Below, one piece after another: positions 21,332-31,131 of a stretch of DNA of 64,000 bases (the first letter of the stretch is position 1; each line of letters starts with the position of its first letter). The stretch comes from Flavobacteriaceae bacterium (GTDB lineage: Bacteria > Bacteroidota > Bacteroidia > Flavobacteriales > Flavobacteriaceae). A program made the translations under genes and the position numbers. The notes beneath the pieces are model-generated. The model searched no databases and was not told where the DNA came from. It saw nothing but the letters and a program-made list of their open reading frames with translations. Where the stretch lies: positions 124,001 through 188,000 of the forward strand of contig JAHEET010000013.1 of NCBI GenBank assembly GCA_024640565.1, written 5' to 3'.

Positions 21332-22057
21332 TTAAAGCAATTGTTTTATTTGATGGAGGGCGCTTACGGTCACAAACGTGTTCCCTTTCGGATTATTATT
21401 TTCAAAGTCACAATAAATAGCTTTGACACCAAAATTGATTGCTCCTTCTATATCGGCCTCGATGCTATCGCCAATCATAATTGAATTTTCTTTGGTAGCC
21501 TTTGCAACACACAAAGCATGCTCAAAAATTAATGGATTTGGTTTCTTGACCCCTACAGATTCTGAAGTAATTACTTGATCGAAATAATGATAGATCTTTG
21601 AACTTTTCATTTTCTTGGTCTGTACTTCTTCAAAACCATTGGTGATAATATGCAATTGATATTTGTCTTTCAGATAGTTTAAAATATCGATAGCTCCGTC
21701 AAAAAGATGGTTGAAATTTGGCATGAACTTTATATACTGAATGGCCAATGTGTCTATTAATTCGTCAGAGATAGAAAAATGAACGGCATCAAATGCTTCC
21801 TTCAATCTTCGATATCGCAGTTGTTCTTTACTCACTTTTTCTTGTCGATACAAACGCCAATAATTAAAGTTAATGGGTTTATACACGTCCAAAAAAACAG
21901 CAACGTCAAGGTCAATGTGATACTCTGTAAATAATTTTTGAAAAGTAAGGTCTGAATTTTTTTCAAAATCCCAAAGTGTATGATCTAAGTCGAAAAAGAC
22001 GTGTTTAATCCGTGCCAATTGTTTTATATTTGATAAAAAGTTATTTTTTGACTCCAA
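21332..22057 (-). CDS. HAD-superfamily YjjG-type nucleotidase
   Basis: KHVFFDLDHTLWDFEKNSDLTF; IITNGFEEVQTKKMK; IMIGDSIEADIEGA. Confidence 0.88.
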   Translation of the reverse strand: MESKNNFLSNIKQLARIKHVFFDLDHTLWDFEKNSDLTFQKLFTEYHIDLDVAVFLDVYKPINFNYWRLYRQEKVSKEQLRYRRLKEAFDAVHFSISDELIDTLAIQYIKFMPNFNHLFDGAIDILNYLKDKYQLHIITNGFEEVQTKKMKSSKIYHYFDQVITSESVGVKKPNPLIFEHALCVAKATKENSIMIGDSIEADIEGAINFGVKAIYCDFENNNPKGNTFVTVSALHQIKQLL

Positions 22058-22104
22058 AAGTAAACAAAAACCATTTATCTACTTTTTATAAGAACATTCT
22101 TATA

Positions 22105-23304
22105 ATGTTTAAAGGTACTTTAATTGCACAAATTATTGCAGTGATTAGTTCTCTTTTTATTGCAAAAATATACGGTAGTGAAGCCTACGGTATTCTGAGT
22201 GTTTTTATTGGTTTTTCTTCCATTCTCTCTGTTTTGAATTCGCTACAACTAGACAATTATATTGTTACCTGCAAAGAGGAATTCACGCGAAATCATTGGT
22301 TTAATTTTCTATTCATACTCATCCCGGTAATGACCGTTATTGGCACCCTGGTACTTCTTCCTTTTTATATTATTTTCTTTGATATGGGAATGGATTTTAA
22401 TGTTTTAATGCTCGCGCTGTTGAGTGCCATTCTGCTGAGTTATAATAAAACGCATGAATTTTTCCTGACTAGTAACAAGAATTTTTCCTCCATTTCATTT
22501 GCAAAAATACTTTTAGTTCTCATCAATGTTTTTTTTCAATTTGCATTTTACATAAAATATAGCCTTTACGGATTGGTTTATAGCTTGTTTATTTCATTGC
22601 TCATTGTTACTTTGTATTTTAGTTTTAAAAATAAAAATTACTTCAATGCAATCGATTTTAAGATTATTAAAACGAATCTGAGTTTTAATAGCTCTATAAT
22701 GACCTTCTTACTTCCCTCTCGGTTTATAAACAATTTAGCAGCACAGTCGATTCCGTTATTCATCTTTGCTTTTTTTAGCCTTAAGGATGCAGGCGTATAT
22801 TTTTTCAGTCAAAAGATTTTGACAATGCCGCTCTTTATAATTTCCTCTTCCATTTCAACGGTATACTTTGAAAAGGCATCTAGCCTAATGAATGCCTCAA
22901 AAAAAGAGCTTTTAAAAACCACTAAAAAAATCATTCGCTTTAATGTTGGCACCATGTTTTTATTTTTAGTGCTAATGAATACCCTTGGGATTTACTTATT
23001 AGAAATGTTTTTAACAGACAATTGGGTCAATTTAAGAAAGTATTTACTGCTGCTATCTTTTCTTGTTTTAAGCAGATCCTCATTTAGTCCTATTAGCAAT
23101 ATCATTGTAGTTTTAGATAAAAACAATATAAGTTTGCTCTTCAATGCCATTCTTTTAGTAATCAATTGTATTGCTTTTTATATTGGTTTTATAATGCATG
23201 AGCTAACCTATACAATTTATATCCTATCCTTTTTGGGAGGTATTGCTTATTTAATATTGACTCTTTATTTTTTGAAAATTATAAAAAAACAATCCTACTC
23301 ATGA
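22105..23304 (+). CDS. Polysaccharide/oligosaccharide flippase (MATE/MOP-type)
   Basis: Multi-pass protein, GTLIAQIIAVISSLFIAKIYGSEAYGILSVF; start uncertain (track gives 22012, overlapping the opposite-strand HAD gene). Confidence 0.75.
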   Translation: MFKGTLIAQIIAVISSLFIAKIYGSEAYGILSVFIGFSSILSVLNSLQLDNYIVTCKEEFTRNHWFNFLFILIPVMTVIGTLVLLPFYIIFFDMGMDFNVLMLALLSAILLSYNKTHEFFLTSNKNFSSISFAKILLVLINVFFQFAFYIKYSLYGLVYSLFISLLIVTLYFSFKNKNYFNAIDFKIIKTNLSFNSSIMTFLLPSRFINNLAAQSIPLFIFAFFSLKDAGVYFFSQKILTMPLFIISSSISTVYFEKASSLMNASKKELLKTTKKIIRFNVGTMFLFLVLMNTLGIYLLEMFLTDNWVNLRKYLLLLSFLVLSRSSFSPISNIIVVLDKNNISLLFNAILLVINCIAFYIGFIMHELTYTIYILSFLGGIAYLILTLYFLKIIKKQSYS

Positions 23305-23897
23305 CAAAACCGACTTTATTTGAAAGGCTCGATTTTTTAATCTTTGGGCATTTGATTCATTTATTATATCCTACCTATTTCCGTCAAAAGTATGGGTATC
23401 AAAAGTATTATATTCTTTTTTTTCATTATTGGATTCCCCAAAAACTATTCAGACTCAACCCAAAAGCAAGTTGGCCAGTTCATTTTACTTCCAAGGTATT
23501 GGCACCTGAAAATATTAAAAAAGGGATCTTATGCGATCCGGGAGACAATCCAAATGTATACGTACAAGCCAATAACGGATTGATTATTGGGAATAATGTA
23601 GGTTTTGGAACGGGTTCAAAAATTATCTCTGCAAATCATGCGCACACAAGGCATTCGGAACATACAAAAACCACTCCAATTGTTATTGGTGACAATGTTT
23701 TTATTGGAGCAAATAGCATTGTATTACCGGGAGTACGTATTGGAGATAATGTAATTATTGGCGCTGGGTCTGTTGTTTGTAAAGCGATTCCGTCAAATTC
23801 TATTGCCGTTGGCAACCCTTGCAAAGTAATCAAAGAAAATAAGCCTTACGAAGAAACTCTCACTGAGATGAAATTTCACAGAAAAATTCCTAAATAA
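23301..23897 (+). CDS. Left-handed beta-helix acyltransferase (maltose/galactoside O-acetyltransferase-like)
   Basis: Hexapeptide repeats IGDNVFIGANSIVLPGVRIGDNVIIGAGSVVCKAIPSNSIAVGNPCKVI. Confidence 0.92.
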   Translation: MTKPTLFERLDFLIFGHLIHLLYPTYFRQKYGYQKYYILFFHYWIPQKLFRLNPKASWPVHFTSKVLAPENIKKGILCDPGDNPNVYVQANNGLIIGNNVGFGTGSKIISANHAHTRHSEHTKTTPIVIGDNVFIGANSIVLPGVRIGDNVIIGAGSVVCKAIPSNSIAVGNPCKVIKENKPYEETLTEMKFHRKIPK

Positions 23898-24753
23898 AAT
23901 TTTTCGAAAAAGTAGGATACTCTTCATACGTTGCGCCAAAACTTTCATAGAATTTAGCAACTCCAGGAATCATAGAACCTTCAAAATCTAAAATTTGATG
24001 GCTCTGCCGATACTTTTTAATAATTTCATCTACAAGTAAGGTTGCCGCAGCATTCTTTTTTCCAAACGCACTAGCAACAGGTATCAAATAGGTAATTCTT
24101 TTGGGATCTACTAAAAGCAACACTCCAGCAATTAAAACTGTATTTCTTTTGATCCCATAAGATTGAACAGCTTGTGTCTTTAAATTTAGAATATTTTGAA
24201 GTACTTTTTTCATTGAAACATGGGTGCGATGATTTTTGTCATTCAATACATAAAAATCGTAAAACTCATTTGCAGCGATGTTTTCTTCAAAAGTAAATCC
24301 CAATGAACTTGCTTTTTTGAGGGCTCTTTTTCTGTTTTTATTAAATTTAGCATGCATATTTTCATATACATTTTCTATTGTTAAAAGCGCATTTTTTCTC
24401 AACTTCATGTTCGCATTCAAAAAATTATCAGCATTGAAGTTTATGGACGTTCTTATAAACTTTTTAGGAATCCGACGGATCATGTTTTCCTGAATTTGAA
24501 GGGTAATAGGTGCGAAGGAAAAAATGCCTAATTGCTGACAAAAAAAAGGTTGTGTAATGTATTTTAAAAAATATTTTTGCTTCCAAGGAAGCGGCATCAC
24601 AGCTTCGTAATCATTCAAAATTAGGACCTCCCAATTCTCGGAAACAGCGTCTAAATACCATGAAAACGCATAAATTCTGAATTGCACAGATGCGGCAATA
24701 CAAGCATCATACTTATCAATATCTAAGTCTTTTCGTTTTATGCAGTGTATCAT
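23890..24753 (-). CDS. FemAB/GNAT-like acyltransferase
   Basis: NRKRALKKASSLGFTFEEN; YLIPVASAFGKKNAAATLLVDEIIKKY; LDFEGSMIPGVAKFYESFGA. Confidence 0.7.
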   Translation of the reverse strand: MIHCIKRKDLDIDKYDACIAASVQFRIYAFSWYLDAVSENWEVLILNDYEAVMPLPWKQKYFLKYITQPFFCQQLGIFSFAPITLQIQENMIRRIPKKFIRTSINFNADNFLNANMKLRKNALLTIENVYENMHAKFNKNRKRALKKASSLGFTFEENIAANEFYDFYVLNDKNHRTHVSMKKVLQNILNLKTQAVQSYGIKRNTVLIAGVLLLVDPKRITYLIPVASAFGKKNAAATLLVDEIIKKYRQSHQILDFEGSMIPGVAKFYESFGATYEEYPTFSKNFI

Positions 24754-26060
24754 CTTTGGGAAGTGGCAATTTTTAGCATGGATTCATAGAGTCTTTCCCA
24801 ACCTCTCCAACGCAAATAATTGCTCAAACTTTCGTTATGAAATAAGGTAATGAATAAACCATCGACGGCTTTTACTTCATTTTTTAGATCTCTTATTCTC
24901 CCTAAAGATTGCTTTGGGGTTAACTTCATGTAGTCATTTAAAGTAGTGTCCATCAATGCAAATGGAAAAACTTTTAAGGGCGTTTGTATTTCAAAATCCA
25001 AGTCATAGAAATAAAAGGGGGTACAGGTGCCAGCTCTAAAACCCACATTGCTGGCATAGCCCATCGAATAATCTTCTTCAATTTCTAAATCGATTAGGTT
25101 CTGATAGGTTTCTGGGAGACTGAAACGGAGGTAATGTTGTCGCGACCTTTTAGTTGGCAGATTGGTAATGTCTTCCAAACGTTCTTTTTCTTTCTTTAAC
25201 AGCGTACTATTTTGCATCGTAAAATAAGATGGATGTAAGCCCACTTTAGCATAATCAACAATCGATTTGATTAACAATCTAAATTTAGGTTTAGCAGTAG
25301 ATACATTGGTATCGAATGTGGTATAATCTGCAATTAAAAAAAAGAAAAGTGTGGCTACTTTGTACTTGTCCTTGTGAGCTAAAATTTTATCAAAAGTATT
25401 AAATGGGTCTTTTTTAAGATTGAACAAGACTGCAAATCGATTGATAATGTTTAAAAATTTCAGGGTGTAAATATCGTTAAGAAACCCGCCAATAGAACGG
25501 AGTAAACTTTTATACTTATAGGCAAATGCATTGTCTACATCGATGGTAGAAATGAATTTATATTCTCTTTTAGGATAGGTATAAGTTGGAAATTTTTCTT
25601 TAAAAATTGATAAAAATTTATACGCCCAAATATCAATCACTGGTTTTTCTAAGAATTGATGTTCAAAGGCAATACTTTGTTCAGCAGTAAAGCGACCATG
25701 CAGATCTTTTACATGAGGCAAATACTCTTCATAACGTGAAATTAAATAGAAACTAGCTGCAAAAATATCATAAGGAATCGATGATTTTGAACCCGCATTA
25801 AAAAAACATGAAACCTCATCCCATTTGGAAACATTGATCTCCATATCGTTTACACCTTGTTCGAACAAAAGATCACTGCTTCGTACAAAAAACTCGTTTC
25901 CTAAAGGATTTTTAGTGTAGGACATTTTAGGGCCATTGTGGGCAACAAAATCTTCAATTTTTGAAGTAAAATCAACAGAAATCAATAAAGTCCTTGTAAG
26001 AATATGTTTGAAAACATAGCGTATTCTTGGGGTAATCTTATGTGTGTAAACGAGTATCAA
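24750..26060 (-). CDS. Polysaccharide deacetylase-like protein
   Basis: FISTIDVDNAFAYK; VGLHPSYFTM; SMGYASNVGFRAGTCTPFYFYDL; FHNESL. Confidence 0.8.
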   Translation of the reverse strand: MILVYTHKITPRIRYVFKHILTRTLLISVDFTSKIEDFVAHNGPKMSYTKNPLGNEFFVRSSDLLFEQGVNDMEINVSKWDEVSCFFNAGSKSSIPYDIFAASFYLISRYEEYLPHVKDLHGRFTAEQSIAFEHQFLEKPVIDIWAYKFLSIFKEKFPTYTYPKREYKFISTIDVDNAFAYKYKSLLRSIGGFLNDIYTLKFLNIINRFAVLFNLKKDPFNTFDKILAHKDKYKVATLFFFLIADYTTFDTNVSTAKPKFRLLIKSIVDYAKVGLHPSYFTMQNSTLLKKEKERLEDITNLPTKRSRQHYLRFSLPETYQNLIDLEIEEDYSMGYASNVGFRAGTCTPFYFYDLDFEIQTPLKVFPFALMDTTLNDYMKLTPKQSLGRIRDLKNEVKAVDGLFITLFHNESLSNYLRWRGWERLYESMLKIATSQR

Positions 26061-26095
26061 ATAAAAGAATTGAGAATGTTTTATGCTTGGTGAAT

Positions 26096-26782
26096 TTACA
26101 AAATTCCGTCATCAGCAAAGCTAAAATACGATTTTTCAGTAATAATTAAATGATCGAGCAACTTTATATCTAAAGTACGCCCTGCATCCTTAATTTTTTG
26201 AGTAATTTCCTTGTCGGCAACACTAGGAGTTAGTTTCCCAGAAGGATGATTATGGCAAACAATTATCCCCACACACCCACTTCCTATGGCCTTCCTATAA
26301 AGCAGTCTTACATCGACGATGGTTGCCGTTAAACCACCTTTACTTAATTGGTGTTTGCCAATTACGCTGTTTGAGTTGCTTAAAAATATTGCCCAAAACT
26401 CCTCATGTTGTAGATCGCCAATAATGGGTTGCATCAAATGAAATACTCCTTTACTGGTAGCAACTTTAGGAAGCTCCATTGCGAGTTCTAACTGCCTTCT
26501 TTTTCCTAACTCTAAAGCGGTAATAATGGCAATGGCCTTTGCAGCTCCAATTCCGTGAAATTTCGTTAATTCTTCAACAGCTAATTTTGCCAATTCGTTT
26601 AAGTTGTTATTGGCAAAAAGCAATATTTTTTTGGAGAGTGAAACAGCACTTTCATTTCTACTTCCTGAACCTATTAAAATAGCAATGAGTTCAGCGTCTG
26701 AAAGTGATTTTTTTCCCTTTAAGACTAGCTTCTCTCGGGGTCGATCATCCAAAGCCCATTTTTTTATGGTTAATTTTTTCAT
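26096..26782 (-). CDS. radC: RadC/JAB-domain protein
   Basis: DRPREKLVLKGKKSLSDAELIAILIGSGSRNESAVSLS; CHNHPSGKLTPSVADKEIT. Confidence 0.95.
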   Translation of the reverse strand: MKKLTIKKWALDDRPREKLVLKGKKSLSDAELIAILIGSGSRNESAVSLSKKILLFANNNLNELAKLAVEELTKFHGIGAAKAIAIITALELGKRRQLELAMELPKVATSKGVFHLMQPIIGDLQHEEFWAIFLSNSNSVIGKHQLSKGGLTATIVDVRLLYRKAIGSGCVGIIVCHNHPSGKLTPSVADKEITQKIKDAGRTLDIKLLDHLIITEKSYFSFADDGIL

Positions 26783-26897
26783 CGCTCTTTTTTTAATTAA
26801 ATGTACAAAAAATAGCTAAAAACACTTAAAAACAGTTTTTTTTACGTTTTCTGGCCAACTCTTTTTTATCTTAGCAGTCTATTACTATATTTTAAAT

Positions 26898-28244
26898 ATG
26901 AAGATTATTATAGCGGGTGCTGGAGATGTAGGATTTCACTTAGCTAAACTCCTTTCTTACGAATCTCAGGATACGTATATTATAGATTTTGACTCCGAGA
27001 AGTTGAACTACTTAAATAATCATTTGGATGTAATTACCAAAAAAGGAGATGCTACATCAATTCAATTATTAAAAGAGATTGGCATCGACTCTGCAGATTT
27101 ACTTATTGCAGTTACCGATAGCCCCAATACAAATTTTACCATTTGTGTGATTGGAAAATCTTTAGGTGTTCAAAAAACAATTGCACGAATAGACACTACT
27201 GAGTTTTTAAATACTACTGAAATAAATTTTAAGAATTTTGGAGTGGATTTCATGATCTCTCCCCAAGAATTGGCCGCTGACGAAATTAAAATGCAGCTAA
27301 ATCAATCTTCCTTTAACGAAACAGTTGCTTTTGAAAACGGGTTGTTTAATGTTATGGGTACGACCCTTACAAATAAGTCACCGATTGTTGATTTGACCGT
27401 AAAAGAAGCAAAAAAGAAATTCTCTGATGTCGATTTTATTACAATTGCCATTAAAAGAGAAGGCGTTTCTCAAACGATTATTCCTCGTGGAGACACGAAG
27501 TATGAGGTAGATGATCAAGTTTATTTTTCGGTACCAAACTACAGCATTAAAAAATTATATCCCATTATTGGAAAAAAACATCTGAACATTAAAAATGTGA
27601 TGATTTTAGGCGGTAGTAGTATTGGTGAAAAAACAGCAAGAAACCTTTGTGAAGAGAACTTTAAAGTAACGTTGATTGAGGAAAACAGAGAAAAAGCTGC
27701 TGCGCTGGCAGAAGAATTAGGCAACACATTGGTGATCAATGGAGACGGTAGAGATTTAGAACTTTTAGAGGAAGAAAACATTCGAGAAATGGATGCTTTT
27801 ATTGCAGTTACAGGCAACTCAGAAACCAATATTATGTCTTGTTTGGTTGCAAAATCAAAAGGCGTTAAAAAAACAATTGCTTTGGTAGAGAATATGGATT
27901 ATATAGACATCTCACAAACCATTGGAATTGAGTCGCTTATCAATAAAAAACTAATCGCCGCAAGTAATATTTTTAGACACATTAGAAAAGGAGAAATTTT
28001 GGCTTTGGCCAATCTGCACAATATTGATGCTGAAGTTTTTGAATTTGAAGTACAACCAAATGCAAAAATAACAAAAGCCCCTATTAGAGATTTACGTTTC
28101 CCTAGAGAGGCAGTCTTTGGCGGTATTATTAGAAACGGAAATGCCTTGATGTCTTTTGGAGATATGCAAATTCAAGATGGAGACAAAGTAATCGTCTTCT
28201 GTTTGCCCGAAGCCATTAGTACCGTAGAAAGTCTTTTTAATTAA
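26898..28244 (+). CDS. trkA: Trk potassium uptake NAD-binding subunit
   Basis: MKIIIAGAGDVGFHLAKLLS; duplicated RCK-N and RCK-C pattern. Confidence 0.95.
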   Translation: MKIIIAGAGDVGFHLAKLLSYESQDTYIIDFDSEKLNYLNNHLDVITKKGDATSIQLLKEIGIDSADLLIAVTDSPNTNFTICVIGKSLGVQKTIARIDTTEFLNTTEINFKNFGVDFMISPQELAADEIKMQLNQSSFNETVAFENGLFNVMGTTLTNKSPIVDLTVKEAKKKFSDVDFITIAIKREGVSQTIIPRGDTKYEVDDQVYFSVPNYSIKKLYPIIGKKHLNIKNVMILGGSSIGEKTARNLCEENFKVTLIEENREKAAALAEELGNTLVINGDGRDLELLEEENIREMDAFIAVTGNSETNIMSCLVAKSKGVKKTIALVENMDYIDISQTIGIESLINKKLIAASNIFRHIRKGEILALANLHNIDAEVFEFEVQPNAKITKAPIRDLRFPREAVFGGIIRNGNALMSFGDMQIQDGDKVIVFCLPEAISTVESLFN

Positions 28245-28245
28245 G

Positions 28246-29745
28246 ATGAAAAATTTAAACACAAAAATAATTTACCGTTTTCTTGGCATTACTGCTGTTT
28301 TAAATGGGTTGTTTATGTTTATTGCTTTTCCTTTTAGCTACTATCATGATGAAGCGGAAATGTGGGGTATTTTAAATGCTGGAATTATTACCGTGTTCTT
28401 GGGTGCCTTTCTCTACTTCGCAAACAAACCAAAAAATACCAGCATTCAAAAAAAAGAAGGGTACTTGATTGTTACTTTGGGTTGGCTGACACTCTCCGTC
28501 ACAGGAATGCTACCCTATCTTTTATCTGGAGCCATCCCAAGTATTACCAATGCATTTTTTGAGACCATCTCTGGATATTCCACTACAGGTTCTTCCATAT
28601 TGACAGATATTGAATCCATGCCAAAAGGAATTTTATTCTGGCGAAGTGCAACCCATTGGATTGGTGGTATGGGGATTATTGTATTGACTATTGCCATTTT
28701 ACCGCTCTTAGGAATTGGAGGAATGCAATTGTTTATGGCCGAAGCTCCTGGACCCTCTGCAGATAAATTACACCCACGAATTACCGATACTGCAAAACGT
28801 TTGTACTTGATTTATGTGCTGTTAACTTTTGTTGAATTCTTACTGCTTAAAATTGCAGGAATGACCTGGTTTGATGCAATTAACCACGCCATGTCTACAG
28901 TGAGTACGGGTGGTTTTTCTACAAAAAACAGCAGTATGGCCTACTATAATCATTTGCCTTTTGTCCAATATATTGTCCTCTTTTTTATGCTCGTTGCAGG
29001 TACAAATTTTGTTCTCACCTATTTTGCTTTAAAAGGAAAAATTCATAGAGTATTTCAAAGTGAAGAGTTCAAATATTACTTATTTGGCATTATTGGAATT
29101 TCTGCAGCTATTGCCATTATAATTCTCTTTTTCCAAGACCCAAACTTACAAACAACAATTCATCATCCAGCTGTTTTTGGAAAAAATGAAAGTGCCATAA
29201 GACACGCACTTTTTCAAGTAACCTCTGTGGTAACAACAACCGGTTTTGTCTCTGCAGATTTTACCATGTGGAGTTTCTTTGCAACTGGAATCTTTTTTGC
29301 GTTGTTTTTCTCTGGGGGATCTGCGGGCTCTACGAGTGGTGGAATTAAAGTAATGCGACACATTGTTATGCTCAAAAATAGTTTTCTAGAATTTAAAAAA
29401 GCACTCCATCCCAATGCAATTATTCCCGTAAGATATGACGGTAGAGCCGTTAACGATACCATTGTATTTAATATTCTTTCATTCTTTATTATCTACATGC
29501 TCATCTTTATAATGGCCTCTGTAACGCTCACTCTTTTAGGGTTGGATTTTACCTCTGCATTGGGTGCAGCTGCTTCCTCATTAGGAAACATTGGTCCAGC
29601 AATTGGCTCTGTGAGCCCGGTAGATAATTTTGCACATTTATCGAGTGGAGCAAAATGGTTTTGTTCCTTTTTAATGTTAATTGGGCGATTAGAATTGTTT
29701 ACGGTACTGATTTTATTTACCCCATTTTTCTGGAGAAAGAACTAA
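28246..29745 (+). CDS. trkH: Trk potassium uptake channel subunit
   Basis: SGYSTTGSSILTDIESMPKGILFWRSATHWIGGMGIIVL; STVSTGGFST; GGSAGSTSGGIKVMR. Confidence 0.96.
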   Translation: MKNLNTKIIYRFLGITAVLNGLFMFIAFPFSYYHDEAEMWGILNAGIITVFLGAFLYFANKPKNTSIQKKEGYLIVTLGWLTLSVTGMLPYLLSGAIPSITNAFFETISGYSTTGSSILTDIESMPKGILFWRSATHWIGGMGIIVLTIAILPLLGIGGMQLFMAEAPGPSADKLHPRITDTAKRLYLIYVLLTFVEFLLLKIAGMTWFDAINHAMSTVSTGGFSTKNSSMAYYNHLPFVQYIVLFFMLVAGTNFVLTYFALKGKIHRVFQSEEFKYYLFGIIGISAAIAIIILFFQDPNLQTTIHHPAVFGKNESAIRHALFQVTSVVTTTGFVSADFTMWSFFATGIFFALFFSGGSAGSTSGGIKVMRHIVMLKNSFLEFKKALHPNAIIPVRYDGRAVNDTIVFNILSFFIIYMLIFIMASVTLTLLGLDFTSALGAAASSLGNIGPAIGSVSPVDNFAHLSSGAKWFCSFLMLIGRLELFTVLILFTPFFWRKN

Positions 29746-29809
29746 TTCATAAATTATTGAACACCTAAAAAAGGTGCTTTGAACAGTCCCTTTTTTCTTG
29801 AACTGCTCA

Positions 29810-29887
29810 ATGGCAAAAAAGGATACTCAAAAATTAGAAATTCGTTCAGCGAATAAAATGCGCTACTATTTTTTTGACGGATGCTAA
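29810..29887 (+). CDS. Possible 25-aa small peptide MAKKDTQKLEIRSANKMRYYFFDGC
   Basis: Complete ATG-TAA ORF ending 22 bp before the HprK-like gene on the same strand. Confidence 0.35.
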   Translation: MAKKDTQKLEIRSANKMRYYFFDGC

Positions 29888-29909
29888 ATGTTTAACTTTA
29901 ATTTTTGAT

Positions 29910-31043
29910 ATGAGAGAAAAATTAGACTTGCTTTTTAAACCTATAGAAGACAAAACCATTGTTTGGTTTGCGGAGAAAAATGAATACAATGTTTTAGAAA
30001 ACACCACTGCACAGCTCCTAAAAGAGCTCAATGAAGGTATTGCAATGAATACTATTGCAGCGAAACTCTCTGAGAAAATGTCAATTCCAGAAGAAGCGTG
30101 TATCGATTTTATTTCAGAACTTGAAGAGCGGTATTTTAAGAAGACGCTTTCAAATAAATCGGAAGCCAGCATAGGTATCGATACTGTAAAAATTCCAGCA
30201 GATTTTGAATTTCAGAAATTTTATAAAATATCAAATTTCATCATAAAGGTTGAATTTTCCGATGAAATAGGACTCTCTTATGTACATCCAAAATTTGCAC
30301 ATTTGGAGGTGAGTTCAACAGCATACCATCATCATTTTGTTGTTTTTATTGAGGATAAGCACCTATTTTTTGCGGTCAATAATACAATCATAAATGGCTG
30401 GAAGTCCAATGAAATTCATCTTTTTCAAGGAAAATTTTCAATGGAGTTAATACAGGCAATTCACCAAAACAATGAAGCGGATTGGATGGGTGTTTTTCAT
30501 GCTTCTGCTGTGGGGAATTCAAAAAAAACAGTCTTGTTTTTAGGCGATTCTGGAAATGGAAAAAGCACTTCCCTGGCAATATTACAAGCAAATGGGTTTG
30601 CATGTATCGCCGATGATTTTGTTCCTATCGACGTAAAAAAACAAGAAGTATATAGCTTTCCAGCGGCCATCTCTATCAAAAAAAACAGTTTAAAAACCTT
30701 GCTACCCATCTATCCAGAATTGGCAACAACTGCAGAATATAATTTTAAACGACTTCATAAAATTGTTCGTTATTTAAAACCAAACACCACTGATTTTACG
30801 CAGCATTTACCTTGTCGTGAATTGATCTTCATAAAGTATGAAAAGGATGCAGCATTGGCGTTTTCTAGAATCAATAAAATCACCGCTTTTTCTCAATTGA
30901 TTCCAGATTCATGGATTTCGCCAAAAAAAGAAAATACGCAGGTCTTTTTAGATTGGTTTGAGTCTTTAAACTGCTACCAATTGACTTATTCGAACAATGA
31001 TGAAATGATTCAAACTGTCTCTAAAATATTTGACAATAAATAA
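29910..31043 (+). CDS. HPr kinase/phosphorylase-like P-loop kinase with PqqD-like N-terminal region
   Basis: VLFLGDSGNGKSTSLAILQANGFACIADDFVPID; N-terminal ENTTAQLLKELNEGIAMNTIAAKLSEKMSIPEE resembles PqqD fold. ATG 29910 preferred over TTG 29874. Confidence 0.75.
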   Translation: MREKLDLLFKPIEDKTIVWFAEKNEYNVLENTTAQLLKELNEGIAMNTIAAKLSEKMSIPEEACIDFISELEERYFKKTLSNKSEASIGIDTVKIPADFEFQKFYKISNFIIKVEFSDEIGLSYVHPKFAHLEVSSTAYHHHFVVFIEDKHLFFAVNNTIINGWKSNEIHLFQGKFSMELIQAIHQNNEADWMGVFHASAVGNSKKTVLFLGDSGNGKSTSLAILQANGFACIADDFVPIDVKKQEVYSFPAAISIKKNSLKTLLPIYPELATTAEYNFKRLHKIVRYLKPNTTDFTQHLPCRELIFIKYEKDAALAFSRINKITAFSQLIPDSWISPKKENTQVFLDWFESLNCYQLTYSNNDEMIQTVSKIFDNK

Positions 31044-31131
31044 CCTACCGAGATCTTGTTTTTTGTAGTAAATTTTTTCTGTAGCTCCTTTGGATAAAAA
31101 ATATTTAACCACTGTATTTTTGAAAGGTCCC

